NCBI GenBank assembly: GCA_934572335.1
Contig: CAKTKU010000006.1
Coordinates: forward strand, 15,725-79,724
DNA: 64,000 nucleotides
Source of the DNA: an uncultured Oscillospiraceae bacterium
Lineage (GTDB): Bacteria > Bacillota > Clostridia > Oscillospirales > Oscillospiraceae
Reading direction: 5' to 3'
Shown here: piece by piece, positions 1 to 9,227 of the stretch
How positions within the stretch are numbered: the first letter of the stretch is position 1
Layout: each line of letters starts with the position of its first letter
Translations under genes and position numbers: made by a program
The notes under the pieces: model-generated
Seen by the model: only the letters and a program-made list of their open reading frames with translations
What the model was told of the DNA's origin: nothing
Database searches by the model: none

Positions 1-62
1 TACTTGTGTATCTCTACGCAAGGGTCAGCGGCATGCAGGAGCAGGAGGAGGGCGCGGTGTGA
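1..62 (+). CDS. potB: Spermidine/putrescine ABC transporter permease PotB, C-terminal end (partial)
   Basis: Only the last 19 codons are in the window, reading from base 3 and ending at a TGA at 60-62. The tail is short, charged and glutamate-rich after a YLYARV stretch, as expected for the cytoplasmic end of an ABC permease. Its stop overlaps the GTG start of potC by four bases (GTGA type), so the two permease subunits are translationally coupled. The PotB assignment rests on the neighbouring potC and potD genes and on the usual potABCD order; the fragment itself is too short to identify. Confidence 0.6.
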   Translation, partial: LVYLYARVSGMQEQEEGAV

Positions 63-865
63 AAAAAAGATCGCATACCAGCCTCGGCGTACTGTACATG
101 GTGCTGATGTTCGTGTTCATCTACATCCCGACCGTCATAATGGCGGTGTACTCGTTCAATGAGCAGTCGTCGAACAAATGGTGGACGGGCTTCACCACTG
201 AGTGGTACGGCAAGCTCTTCCACAATGCTCAGCTCTGGCAGACCTTCGGTCTGTCGCTGAAAATTTCGCTTTTGTCGACGGTGATCGTCGTCATCATCGG
301 CACGCTCGGCGCGATGGCACTCACGCGCTACCGCTTCTTCGGGCGGAAGCTGCTGTCATACTCGGTGTATCTGCCGATGATCGTCCCCGGCGTGGTGTTC
401 GCCGTGCCGATAATGGCGCTGCTGGTGCTCATGGGGCTGAAAAAGGGCTTCATGGCGGTGGTGCTGGGCAATGTCATACTGATGCTGCCGTATATGATAC
501 TCACGGTGCGCACACGCTTTCTCGGGCTTGACCGCTCCATAGAGGAGGCGAGCATGGATCTCGGCGCGAACGCCATAACGACGTTCTTCCGCATCACGCT
601 GCCGAGCATCGCCCCCGGCATATTCACCGGCGCGCTGCTGAGCTTCGCGCTCACACTCGACGATGTTGTCATGGCGGACTTCCTCGCCGGACCCAACTGC
701 CTTACCTTTCCGATGAAAATATACAATTCTGTCAGAAAGGGCGTTTCCCCGGAAATAAACGCGCTGGAGACGCTGATCTCCGGGCTTATCTTCGCGGGCG
801 TCGCAATATACCTCTTCGCGCGCCGCCGACGTGAGACCGCAAGCGCCGAAGAACAGGAAACATAA
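59..865 (+). CDS. potC: Spermidine/putrescine ABC transporter permease PotC
   Basis: This 268-residue inner-membrane permease has about six hydrophobic segments. Near residues 160-190 it carries the EAA-type cytoplasmic loop (EEASMDLGA...ITLP) that docks the ATPase PotA. The N-terminal periplasmic-side signature SSNKWW...WY is typical of PotC. With PotB it forms the channel for polyamines delivered by PotD. Translation starts at GTG overlapping the potB stop. Length and motifs match the family closely. The tail after the last membrane segment is basic then acidic (RRRR...EEQET). Confidence 0.93.
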   Translation: MKKRSHTSLGVLYMVLMFVFIYIPTVIMAVYSFNEQSSNKWWTGFTTEWYGKLFHNAQLWQTFGLSLKISLLSTVIVVIIGTLGAMALTRYRFFGRKLLSYSVYLPMIVPGVVFAVPIMALLVLMGLKKGFMAVVLGNVILMLPYMILTVRTRFLGLDRSIEEASMDLGANAITTFFRITLPSIAPGIFTGALLSFALTLDDVVMADFLAGPNCLTFPMKIYNSVRKGVSPEINALETLISGLIFAGVAIYLFARRRRETASAEEQET

Positions 866-919
866 GGACAAGAAAGAAAAAGAAACAGGAAGCAAAAGAA
901 AAAAGAAAAGGAGAAAAAC

Positions 920-2044
920 ATGAAAAAACTTATTGCTGCCATACTCGCGCTGACCATGGTGTTCGCGCTGTGCGCCTGCGGCTCCACGAGCGCGGCTCCC
1001 GCCGCGGCGACCGAAGCCCCCGCCGCCGATGCTACCGTTGAAGACATCGCTGCTGCCGACGCCGCGCCGGAGTACGCCGATTCCATCAATATCCTCGTCT
1101 ACCCCGACTATCTCTCCGAGGACGTGCTCGCCTCTTTCGAGCAGGAGTACGGCATCGCGGTCAATATAACCTACCTCTCCTATGAGGAGGACAACATCAC
1201 CCGCGTTGAGTCCGGCGACGATTTTGACGTTATCAACCCCTGCCAGGAGACCGTCCACCAGATGCTTCAGGAAAACCTCCTCAGCCCCATCAACAAGGAC
1301 AACATCCCCAATCTCGCCAACCTCTACGATGAGTTCAACACCTACGAGTACCCCGGCGAGGAGGATTACAGCATTCCGTATATGTGCGGTTCCGTGTCCA
1401 TCATCGTCAACAAGGACACCTGCCCCATAGAGATCACAAAGTGGGCAGACCTCGCCGATCCCGCGCTCAAGGGCGAGATCGTCTCCACCGATATTGACCG
1501 CCGCTTTGTCGCAACCACGCTCGCCGAGAACGGCTTTGACCCAAACAGCGAGAATCAGGCTGACCTCGACGCCGTGTTCGACTGGCTGTGCGCGTTCAAC
1601 GACAATGTGAAGGTCTACGACAACGGCGCGCCGCGCACCTCCCTTGAAAACGGCGACTGCAGCGTTGCGATAACCTACACCACGGATTACATCCTCATCA
1701 AGCAGGAAGACCCCGACGGGAACTATGAGCTCGTCACCCTGCCCGACGGCTGGTACTCGCGCGGCGAGTGGATGCTCGCCATCCCGGCGTCCAGCACCAA
1801 GCAGGCCGAGGCGGAGCTTCTCATCAACTACATCCACGACGCGAAGAATTATGCCGACAACGTCATGAAGTACCCCGGCGTCCCCGTGAATGAGGCCTGC
1901 ACCGAGTACCTCACCGATGAGTACAAGGAGCTGTTCAAGGCGTTCGACATTCCCGAGAGCGCGAACTTCTTCACCCTCGCATCCCTGCCGAGCGAGAGCA
2001 TAGAGATGTACGATCTCTTCATTGCCAACGTCATGGCGAGCTGA
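920..2044 (+). CDS. potD: Spermidine/putrescine-binding lipoprotein PotD
   Basis: This 374-residue extracellular solute-binding protein captures polyamines and hands them to PotBC. It has a basic start, a hydrophobic signal and a lipobox ending at Cys20 (LCAC-G), followed by an Ala/Pro-rich linker, so it is probably lipid-anchored. The body (NILVYPDYLSEDVL..FE, then a DVINPC segment and a GSVSIIVN segment) has the pattern of the periplasmic binding protein family 1 spermidine branch. It follows potC after a 54-base spacer made almost only of A and G, with AAAAGGAG as ribosome binding site. Probably the last transport gene of potABCD. Confidence 0.93.
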   Translation: MKKLIAAILALTMVFALCACGSTSAAPAAATEAPAADATVEDIAAADAAPEYADSINILVYPDYLSEDVLASFEQEYGIAVNITYLSYEEDNITRVESGDDFDVINPCQETVHQMLQENLLSPINKDNIPNLANLYDEFNTYEYPGEEDYSIPYMCGSVSIIVNKDTCPIEITKWADLADPALKGEIVSTDIDRRFVATTLAENGFDPNSENQADLDAVFDWLCAFNDNVKVYDNGAPRTSLENGDCSVAITYTTDYILIKQEDPDGNYELVTLPDGWYSRGEWMLAIPASSTKQAEAELLINYIHDAKNYADNVMKYPGVPVNEACTEYLTDEYKELFKAFDIPESANFFTLASLPSESIEMYDLFIANVMAS

Positions 2045-2066
2045 GCGCAAAGGGGCGCAGGTAATT

Positions 2067-2390
2067 ATGAAAAAGGTCAGAATAACGGTCATGAAAATGG
2101 CGTCCTACCCGGAGCTGTCAGCGCTCTATGAAAACCCGCTGGAGCACGCCTGCGACATGAAGCTGGGACAGGTCTTCATTGCCGACGGCTGGCGGCAGCC
2201 CGAGGGCATGTGCGACAGCGCGTGGTCGTCCGTCTCGCCGTTTGTGATGACCCTCGCCTACGGGGGAGAGGACATCTACAAGGGCTGGATGAAAAACAAA
2301 AAGTCGGCAATGGTCTCGTGCAACGACGGCTTTCGCCCGGTGAGCTTTTATATAGAAGCGCTCGACGAGGAAGCCAGCGACTGGTTCTGA
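2067..2390 (+). CDS. TIGR04076 family small protein
   Basis: A 107-residue protein of the small cysteine-containing TIGR04076 family found in anaerobic Firmicutes; its function is not established. Family traits are the KVRITVMK start, a C..KLGQVF motif, and a central GMC..AW..V.PFV segment followed by a tryptophan and a second cysteine (MVSCNDG...RPVSF). An open frame extends upstream into the end of potD, but the ATG at 2067 is preceded by a purine-rich AAAGGGGCG site and begins where family homology begins. It lies 22 bases after potD, so it is probably cotranscribed with the polyamine genes. It ends just before a strong bidirectional terminator. Confidence 0.8.
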   Translation: MKKVRITVMKMASYPELSALYENPLEHACDMKLGQVFIADGWRQPEGMCDSAWSSVSPFVMTLAYGGEDIYKGWMKNKKSAMVSCNDGFRPVSFYIEALDEEASDWF

Positions 2391-2407
2391 TAAACACATA
2401 GGCATTA

Positions 2408-2441
2408 AAAAGGAGTGCTGCGGCTGCGCAGCACTCCTTTT
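2408..2441. terminator. Bidirectional intrinsic terminator
   Basis: A perfect 15-base-pair stem (AAAGGAGTGCTGCG and its complement) closes a four-base loop GCTG, with an A-run on the left and a T-run on the right. It sits between convergent genes (TIGR04076 protein and the GH2 enzyme) and can terminate both. Confidence 0.9.
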
Positions 2442-2452
2442 CTGGCATCTTT

Positions 2453-4168
2453 TTACCCTTTTATCAGCCGCTCGTTTATCGCGCGCACGGCGGCGATGTC
2501 GAACTTCACGCACTCGCGGTCGTAGGTGACAAAGCCATTGACCTCGTCCTCCACGTCGCTCAGCTGGGTGTAAACGCTCGCGGCGAGCCCCTTTTCCCGC
2601 GCGGTGATTATCTCGCGCCCGTAGAGCCGCGTGTATGCCGCGCCGAGCGCCTCGCGCGTTTTGTACCCGCGGTAGCCGAAGTTCGCGTCGTTCCACGTGT
2701 GCCCAGCAACGGGCAGCTTGTACCCGCCGAATTCCGACAGCACCACCGCACGGCCGTGCTTGTCCGGCGCGAAGCGGTAGGGGTAGAAGTACACGTGCAG
2801 ACTCTTCACGTCGGATATGCCCTGATCGTGCCAGCCGCTGGCGTGGTCAACGGTGCGCGTGCGGTCAAGGGCGCATATGCGGCGCACGGCCTCGGCGGCG
2901 TCGAACTGCCCCCAGCCCTCGTTAAACGGCACCCACATCACGATGCACGGGCAGGAGTAAAGCTGCCGCACCATCGCGTCCAGCTCCTCATAATACTGTG
3001 CGCGTCCGTCCGCGTCCTTGCGGGCAAAGCGGCGGTAATCATCGTCGCGCCTATGGCGGCGGGTGATGAGCGGGGCGGAGATCGTGAGCAAATCGTACTG
3101 CCCGCCGCCGTTTATCATGTCTTGCCACACCAGCATGCCCAGCCTGTCGCAGTGATAATACCAGCGCATAGGCTCGATCTTTATGTGCTTTCGCAGCATG
3201 TTGAAGCCCATGTTGCGCATGAGCTGAATGTCGTACACCATCGCCTCGTCGCTCGGCGCGGTGTACAGCCCGTCCGGCCAGTACCCCTGATCGAGTACGC
3301 CGGAGTGAAAATACGGCTCGCCGTTGAGCATAAGGCACGGACGCCCGTTGCTGTCATGTCCTGCGGCGACGGAGCGCATGGCAAAATAGCTTTGCACCCT
3401 GTCCTCGCCCAGCTCTGCTGTGAAATCATATAGCTTCGGCTGCTCCGGCGACCAGAGCACGGGGGAGGCGACTGGCACGGTTATTTCGGCGTTCGTTCTG
3501 CCCTCGTGCCGCACTCCGCCGAACACGACGGCGCACGGCGCGTCGGCTGCCGACTGCACCTCAATGCGCACGCACGACGCCGCTATGTCCGGCGTTATCC
3601 GCAGCGCTGATATATACGCCTCCGACACATACTCCATCCACACCGTCTGCCATATGCCGCTCTGGGGGGTGTACCATATGCCGCCGCGCTTTGTGCGCTG
3701 CTTGCCGCGCGTATATTCGTTTGTGTCCGTCGCGTCCTTTACGCGCACGGTCAGGATATTCTCACCGTCAGAGATAAAATCAGTTATGTCAACCTCAAAA
3801 GCCGTGTATCCGCCGCGATGTGAGGCAACCGATGAATTATTTATGTAAACCTCTGCTTCCTGGTCCACCGCGCCGAAGTGCAGTATCAGCCGCTCGCCCT
3901 CGCGTCTCTCGGCGGGTATCGCGCGGCGATACCACAGCGTCTCCTCCGGCGAAAGCGTCCGACCCACGCCGGAGAGCGGCGCTTCCGGCGAGAAGGGGAC
4001 GAGTATTTGTCCGTCGTACCCGCGCGGCGCGTCGCCGCCGCGCGTGATGGCATAGTCCCAGTAACCGTTGAGGTTTATGTAGCTCCCGCGCACGAGCTGT
4101 GGGCGCGGGTATTCGGGCAGAACGGCGTTCGCATTGAGCGCCTTGCCCCAGCGGGTCAGCATTGTCAT
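2453..4168 (-). CDS. Glycoside hydrolase family 2 protein (beta-glucuronidase/beta-galactosidase-like)
   Basis: A 571-residue enzyme with the GH2 layout: an N-terminal sugar-binding jelly roll (WYRRAIP...HFGAVDQEAEVYIN), a short immunoglobulin-like middle, and a TIM barrel. The acid/base glutamate is Glu417 in the FNEGWG motif and the predicted nucleophile is Glu479 in LSEFGG. There is no signal peptide, so it should act in the cytoplasm on imported oligosaccharides or glycosides. The start ATG overlaps the stop of the upstream MFS transporter by four bases (ATGA), which implies uptake followed by hydrolysis. It is shorter than LacZ and close to compact GH2 enzymes; exact substrate cannot be read from sequence. 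Confidence 0.88.
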   Translation of the reverse strand: MTMLTRWGKALNANAVLPEYPRPQLVRGSYINLNGYWDYAITRGGDAPRGYDGQILVPFSPEAPLSGVGRTLSPEETLWYRRAIPAERREGERLILHFGAVDQEAEVYINNSSVASHRGGYTAFEVDITDFISDGENILTVRVKDATDTNEYTRGKQRTKRGGIWYTPQSGIWQTVWMEYVSEAYISALRITPDIAASCVRIEVQSAADAPCAVVFGGVRHEGRTNAEITVPVASPVLWSPEQPKLYDFTAELGEDRVQSYFAMRSVAAGHDSNGRPCLMLNGEPYFHSGVLDQGYWPDGLYTAPSDEAMVYDIQLMRNMGFNMLRKHIKIEPMRWYYHCDRLGMLVWQDMINGGGQYDLLTISAPLITRRHRRDDDYRRFARKDADGRAQYYEELDAMVRQLYSCPCIVMWVPFNEGWGQFDAAEAVRRICALDRTRTVDHASGWHDQGISDVKSLHVYFYPYRFAPDKHGRAVVLSEFGGYKLPVAGHTWNDANFGYRGYKTREALGAAYTRLYGREIITAREKGLAASVYTQLSDVEDEVNGFVTYDRECVKFDIAAVRAINERLIKG

Positions 4169-5448
4169 TTCGCGTTTTCCTCCTTTTCACCGCGCTTTTT
4201 CAGCGCCGCCACAAACGGGATGATCAGCACCAGCACCACCGCCGCCGCGAGGAAGATACCCGGCGTGGGCACGGTCTTCACAACGCCGAGGTCGACATAC
4301 GTGCTGTCCGACCCGCGGATGACCGCCGCGCCTATCGCGGGGCCGATGATCATCGGCAGCAACACGCCGAATATCATGCGTATGCCCTGAAAATGCCCGA
4401 CCTTGCCGCGCGGCGTGTTGTCGCGTATCACGCCGGAGAGCGCCGCCGTCACGAGCATGTACCCGCTCATCATCACGCACCCCGCGAGAATGACGCCGAG
4501 CATACCGCGCACAAAGTACATCCCGATAAGCCCTGCGAACATCACGCACGCCGCGGGCAGCACGAAGCGCAGCTTGCCCACGCGGTCAATGACCTTGCCG
4601 AACACCACGCTCACCACCGACGCGGTTATCAGCACCACGCCCAGCACGATGGCGTATCCGTCGATCTTGAGATAGTTCTGTATATAAATAATAAGGTAGG
4701 GGAAGAACACCTGCACCGCGATGGAGAACACGCAGAACGCCGCGAACGAGAGATACAGCGCGGGGTTATCGCGCACCACGTCCGGCCGCAGACCGTAGAC
4801 GAGGTTTTTCAGATACGGCTCGAGCCGGGGCTGGAGCTCCGGCTCTTTTATGAGGAATATGCCCGCGATGCCCGTGACCGTCACGAGCGCGCCGAAGATT
4901 GCGAAGAACCTCTGCCATTCGCCGCGCTGCGTCATGCCGTCAAACGCGCCGAAGATCACCAGCATGGACAAAAGCGGCAGCACCGCGAGCACGGACTCCG
5001 TTCGACCGCGGTTTTCGCTGTCCACCGCGTCCGTGATGTAGGCGTTGAACGCCGCGTCGTTCGCCGTGGAGCCGAAAAACGTCATCACGCAGTCGAGGAT
5101 GACAACCATCGTCGCCGCGGCGGCGACCGCCTGCGCGGGGAAGAGCTTTGCGGCGTTGTCCACAGTTATGAGCCCGAACGCCGCGGTGGACAGCCCCCAG
5201 AGTATATATCCCGCGCAGATGAACACCTTGCGCTTGCCCACGCGGTCAGAGAGCGCGCCCATCAGAAGCGTCGTGAGCGTCGCGGCGGCGGCGCTCCACC
5301 CCACCATCGCGGAGATATAGCCGGGATCGGTGGAGATGGTATTGTAGAGGAACACGTTGAAATACATGTTCTCTATCGTCCATGCGAACTGGCCGACAAG
5401 CCCGATGATTATCAGCGTCAGCCATAGCCGTACGGAGATTTTTTTCAT
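4165..5448 (-). CDS. MFS transporter, sugar/glycoside type (SLC45/GPH-like)
   Basis: A 427-residue membrane protein with about twelve hydrophobic segments. It has the loop-2 MFS motif in the form GALSDRVGKRK and a matching second-half motif GKVIDRVGKLR. It resembles the SLC45/GPH-like branch, which imports sugars and glycosides. The open frame extends eleven codons further up, but the ATG at 5448 has GAGGTG eight bases ahead and begins the typical basic MKKISVRLW leader. It is coupled to the downstream GH2 hydrolase by a four-base overlap, so the transported molecule is probably that enzyme's substrate. Confidence 0.85.
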   Translation of the reverse strand: MKKISVRLWLTLIIIGLVGQFAWTIENMYFNVFLYNTISTDPGYISAMVGWSAAAATLTTLLMGALSDRVGKRKVFICAGYILWGLSTAAFGLITVDNAAKLFPAQAVAAAATMVVILDCVMTFFGSTANDAAFNAYITDAVDSENRGRTESVLAVLPLLSMLVIFGAFDGMTQRGEWQRFFAIFGALVTVTGIAGIFLIKEPELQPRLEPYLKNLVYGLRPDVVRDNPALYLSFAAFCVFSIAVQVFFPYLIIYIQNYLKIDGYAIVLGVVLITASVVSVVFGKVIDRVGKLRFVLPAACVMFAGLIGMYFVRGMLGVILAGCVMMSGYMLVTAALSGVIRDNTPRGKVGHFQGIRMIFGVLLPMIIGPAIGAAVIRGSDSTYVDLGVVKTVPTPGIFLAAAVVLVLIIPFVAALKKRGEKEENAK

Positions 5449-5479
5449 TGTACGCACCTCGAAAAAAGGAAGTGACTGC

Positions 5480-5557
5480 ATTATAGCACAGCTTTCGCCT
5501 GATATGCCATACGTTCACAAAATGTGTGTAGATTTCACAAAATTGCGCGTGTATAAT
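5480..5557. promoter_or_regulatory. Divergent promoter region with 10-bp direct repeats
   Basis: A minus-strand -10 (TATAAT, read at 5485-5480) can serve the MFS-GH2 pair, and a plus-strand TATAAT at 5552-5557 can serve the ABC exporter. Two identical TTCACAAAAT repeats begin at 5514 and 5534, exactly 20 bases apart, so they face the same side of the helix. They overlap the plus-strand -35 zone. They look like binding sites of an unidentified regulator. Confidence 0.5.
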
Positions 5558-5601
5558 TATATATAATGAACAATTAATGAATGAAGTGAGGAAAGACTTT
5601 A

Positions 5602-7359
5602 ATGCTGAAGCTTCTGAAGAAAATGCGCCGCCGGGAGGTCGCCATGGCGGCGGTATGCGCGCTTCTTATCTTGGCGCAGATATACTTTGACCTCGCCCTG
5701 CCCGATTATATGACGAGCCTTACAAAGCTTCTCAATACGCCTGGCAGCGCCACGGCGGAGATAATGGGCATCGGAGGTGAGATGCTTGCCTGCGCGCTGG
5801 CGAGCGCGGCGCTGTCCGTCGCGTGCGGCTATCTCGCGGCAAAGACCGCCGCGGGGTTCAGCTTCACGGTGCGCAAGTGTGTTTTTGACAAGGTCATGTC
5901 GTTTTCCCACCGCGAGCTGGGGCAGATCTCCGTCCCCAGTCTCATCACCCGCACCACGAATGACATCACCCAGCTCCAGATGATAGTGGCGATGGGGCTG
6001 CAGATGATGATAAAATCCCCGATAATGGCGGTGTGGGCGGTCATAAAAATACTCGGCAAGAGCTGGGAGCTGTCGATGGTCACGGCGGGGTTCGTGGTGG
6101 TCATCTGCGCGCTGATCCTTTCCATCATGCTCGTTGTGCTGCCGCGCTTTCGTCTTGTGCAGCGCCTCACGGATAAGATCAACCGCGTCGCGCGCGAAAA
6201 CCTCACGGGCGTAAACGTTGTCCACGCCTTCAACGCCGAGGACTACCAGAACGCGAAGTTCGACAAGCCCAGCACCGAAATGATGAACACCCAGCTGAAA
6301 AACCAACGCCTCATGGCGGTCATCCAGCCGATGATGGGGCTTTGCATGAACGCGCTCGCCCTCGTCATCTACTGGTTGGGCGCGGCGCTGATAAACGACA
6401 TACCCGTCGCGGATGCGGCGGCGCGGCTGAATATGTTCTCCAACGTCGTCGTGTTCAGCACGTATGCCACCTATGTCGTCATGTCCTTCATGATGATGGT
6501 CATGATCTTCATGATGTTCCCCTCGGCGCAGGTCTCCGCCGAGCGTATAAACGAAGTGCTTGAAAGCGTGAACGACATCGTCCCCGGCACGGTGACGTCC
6601 GCGCCCGAGACCGGCACAGTGGAGTTCCGGGACGTGTCGTTCGCGTATCCCGGCTCGCCGGAAAACCAGCTCAGCCATATATCCTTCAGGCTTGAGCGCG
6701 GCAAGACCCTTGCCATCATCGGCGCGACAGGCTCCGGCAAGTCCACGCTCATCGGGCTCATACCGCGCTTTTATGACGCGACGGAGGGCGCGGTACTCGT
6801 CGACGGGGTCGACGTGCGCGACTATGCGCCCGGCGCGCTATATGACCGCCTTGGCTATGTCACGCAGAAGGCGGTGCTCTTCTCCGGCAGCATTGAGGAC
6901 AACGTCCTCTTCGGCGAGAGCGCGGCGGCGCAGACAGCGGAGACCGCCGCCGCGGCGATAGAGGCGGCACAGGCGAAGGAGTTTGTGGATAAGCTCCCCG
7001 AGGGGACAGACTATCACATCGCCCAGCTCGGGCGCAACGTCTCCGGCGGGCAGAAGCAGCGCCTCGCCATCGCCCGCGCGCTTGCCCGCGGCGCGGAGAT
7101 ACTGGTGTTTGACGACTTGTTCTCTGCTCTGGACTACAAGACGGACGCGGCGCTGCGCGGTGAGCTTTCGCGCCGCTTCGCGGACACGACGAAGGTCATC
7201 GTCGCCCAGCGCATAAGCAGCATCCGCCACGCGGACGAGATAATCGTGCTCGACCGGGGCGAGGCTGTCGGCATCGGCACGCATGAAGAGCTCATGCGCA
7301 CCTGCCGCGTGTATCAGGAGATCGCAACGTCGCAGCTGAGCGCGGCGGAGCTGGCGTAA
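5602..7359 (+). CDS. ABC exporter half-transporter, degenerate-site subunit (MdlA/TmrA-like)
   Basis: This 585-residue protein joins a six-helix type I exporter domain to a C-terminal ATPase. Walker A is GATGSGKST and the signature is the canonical VSGGQ. The Walker B is followed by Asp instead of the catalytic Glu (ILVFDD), and the switch His is Gln (VAQRIS). Its own ATP site is therefore expected to be catalytically weak, as in TM287/288, TmrAB or BmrCD heterodimers. Its partner follows twelve bases downstream. Substrate is unknown; drugs, peptides or lipids are possible. The start has GAGGAAAG ahead of it. Confidence 0.9.
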   Translation: MLKLLKKMRRREVAMAAVCALLILAQIYFDLALPDYMTSLTKLLNTPGSATAEIMGIGGEMLACALASAALSVACGYLAAKTAAGFSFTVRKCVFDKVMSFSHRELGQISVPSLITRTTNDITQLQMIVAMGLQMMIKSPIMAVWAVIKILGKSWELSMVTAGFVVVICALILSIMLVVLPRFRLVQRLTDKINRVARENLTGVNVVHAFNAEDYQNAKFDKPSTEMMNTQLKNQRLMAVIQPMMGLCMNALALVIYWLGAALINDIPVADAAARLNMFSNVVVFSTYATYVVMSFMMMVMIFMMFPSAQVSAERINEVLESVNDIVPGTVTSAPETGTVEFRDVSFAYPGSPENQLSHISFRLERGKTLAIIGATGSGKSTLIGLIPRFYDATEGAVLVDGVDVRDYAPGALYDRLGYVTQKAVLFSGSIEDNVLFGESAAAQTAETAAAAIEAAQAKEFVDKLPEGTDYHIAQLGRNVSGGQKQRLAIARALARGAEILVFDDLFSALDYKTDAALRGELSRRFADTTKVIVAQRISSIRHADEIIVLDRGEAVGIGTHEELMRTCRVYQEIATSQLSAAELA

Positions 7360-7371
7360 GGAGGGGAGAGC

Positions 7372-9153
7372 ATGCACAACAGAATGACAGCTGTGGAAAA
7401 GGTCGACCTTGGCGCGTCGCTGAAAAAGATCGCGGCGTATATGCGCGCCGACCTGCCCATCATCGTCGCCGCCCTCGTGCTGGCGGCGCTCGGCGCGGTG
7501 CTGACGATCATTGGCCCGGATAAGATCGGCGAGATGACGAATCTCATGGCGGAGGACTTTGCCTCCGGCATCGACCTTGCCGCCGTCGGCAGGATCGGCG
7601 TGTTCCTCGCCGTTATATACGGTCTCAGCGCGCTCTTCACGTTTTTCCAGCAGTATATAATGGCGACGGTCACGCTCAAAATGTCCCGCCGCATGCGCGG
7701 CGAGCTTTCGGAGAAGATAAACCGCGTGCCGCAGAAGTATTTCAACACGACCTCCCAGGGCGATATACTCAGCCGCATCACAAACGACGTCTCCACGCTC
7801 CAGCAGGGGCTGACGAACAGTCTGCCCACCATCATCAGCGCGGCGACGCAGTTTGTGGGCGTGCTCATTATGATGTTCGTGACGGAGTGGCGCCTCGCAC
7901 TCACGTCGCTTGCGATAACGCTCGTGGGGCTTGCGCTCATCGTGCTGATAATGCGCCGCTCGCAGAAGTATTTTGCCGCGCGGCAGACGAGCCTCGGCGC
8001 GCTCAACGGATATATCGAGGAGATGTACTCCGGGCTTGACGTCGTGCAGCTCTCGCGCGCGGACGCGAAGGTCAGGGCACACTTTGACGGGCTGAATGCC
8101 GAGGTGTACGACGCAAACTGGCGCTCGCAGTTTCTCTCCGGCATGATGCAGCCGCTGATGAACGTCATCGGCAACGTGGCGTATGTTGCGGTGTGCGTCA
8201 TCGGCTCCATCCTCGCGCTGAGCGGGGCGATAAAGTTCGGCGTGATCGTGTCGTTTATCATGTATGTCCGCCTTTTCACCTCGCCCCTGACGCAGATCGC
8301 GCAGGGCATGACGAATATGCAGACCGCGGCCGCCTCCGCCAACCGCGTTTTTGACTTCCTCGACAGTGAGGAGCTTTTGAACGAGAGCGAAAAGAGCGCT
8401 GATATGCCCGCCGTGCGCGGCGCGGTCAGCTTCGAGAACGTCCGTTTCAGCTACCCCGATACGCCTGACAAGGTCGTCATAAAGAACTTTTCTGCCGAGG
8501 TAAAGCCGGGGCAGAAGGTTGCCATCGTCGGTCCCACCGGCGCGGGCAAGACCACCATGGTCAATCTCCTCATGCGCTTTTTCGAGATAAACAGCGGCAG
8601 CATAAAAATAGACGGCACGCCCATCTCCGCCCTCCGGCGCGAGACCGTGCATGCAATGTTCGCAATGGTTTTGCAGGACACATGGCTCTTTGAGGGCACT
8701 GTGCGTGAGAATCTTGCTTATAACATGCAGAACGTCACGGACGACGATTTGGAGCGCGTGTGCCGCGCGTGCGGGCTGGATAAATTCGTCCACTCCCTTC
8801 CGCAGGGGTTTGACACCGTCCTCACCGACGCCACCAGCATTTCCGCCGGGCAGAAGCAGATGCTCACAATTGCCCGCGCAATGCTGCAAAACGCGCCCAT
8901 GCTCATCCTCGACGAGGCGACCTCCTCTGTCGATACGCGCACTGAGCTCATCATCCAGCGCGCCATGGACACGCTCATGCAGGGCAGGACGAGCTTTGTC
9001 ATCGCCCACCGCCTCTCTACCATTAAAAATGCCGATCTCATCCTCGTCATGCGCGAGGGCGACGTCATCGAGAGCGGCACGCACGATGAGCTGATGGCAA
9101 AGGGCGGCTTCTACGCCGAGCTTTATAACAGCCAGTTTGAACAGACCGCGTGA
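7372..9153 (+). CDS. ABC exporter half-transporter, canonical-site subunit (MdlB/TmrB-like)
   Basis: This 593-residue partner of the preceding gene has a six-helix membrane domain and a C-terminal ATPase. Walker A is GPTGAGKTT, Walker B has the catalytic Glu (LILDEATSS) and the switch His is present (IAHRLST), but its signature is degenerate (ISAGQ instead of LSGGQ). It thus supplies the active Walker motifs while its partner supplies the good signature, the classic arrangement of asymmetric heterodimers. The ATG is preceded by GGAGGGGAG. A strong terminator closes the operon. Confidence 0.92.
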   Translation: MHNRMTAVEKVDLGASLKKIAAYMRADLPIIVAALVLAALGAVLTIIGPDKIGEMTNLMAEDFASGIDLAAVGRIGVFLAVIYGLSALFTFFQQYIMATVTLKMSRRMRGELSEKINRVPQKYFNTTSQGDILSRITNDVSTLQQGLTNSLPTIISAATQFVGVLIMMFVTEWRLALTSLAITLVGLALIVLIMRRSQKYFAARQTSLGALNGYIEEMYSGLDVVQLSRADAKVRAHFDGLNAEVYDANWRSQFLSGMMQPLMNVIGNVAYVAVCVIGSILALSGAIKFGVIVSFIMYVRLFTSPLTQIAQGMTNMQTAAASANRVFDFLDSEELLNESEKSADMPAVRGAVSFENVRFSYPDTPDKVVIKNFSAEVKPGQKVAIVGPTGAGKTTMVNLLMRFFEINSGSIKIDGTPISALRRETVHAMFAMVLQDTWLFEGTVRENLAYNMQNVTDDDLERVCRACGLDKFVHSLPQGFDTVLTDATSISAGQKQMLTIARAMLQNAPMLILDEATSSVDTRTELIIQRAMDTLMQGRTSFVIAHRLSTIKNADLILVMREGDVIESGTHDELMAKGGFYAELYNSQFEQTA

Positions 9154-9160
9154 CGGCGCA

Positions 9161-9195
9161 AGCACCCGCCCGGGAAATCCCGAGCGGGTGCTTTG
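9161..9195 (+). terminator. Intrinsic terminator after ABC exporter operon
   Basis: The arm AGCACCCGC pairs with GCGGGTGCT around an inner CGGG/CCCG stem with one mismatch and an AAAT loop, followed by TTT. It lies eight bases after the stop codon. Confidence 0.85.
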
Positions 9196-9227
9196 CGTCT
9201 GTCGTTATTTGGTTTTGGTTTCAGCAA

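Noticed and set aside
356..2092. Long minus-strand frame across potC and potD
   Set aside because: Shadow of two clear transport genes, with no start signal and biased composition.
6838..9165. A 775-codon minus-strand open frame opposite the ABC exporter
   Set aside because: The exporter carries all expected motifs. The antisense frame is an effect of high GC at third positions and resembles no protein family.
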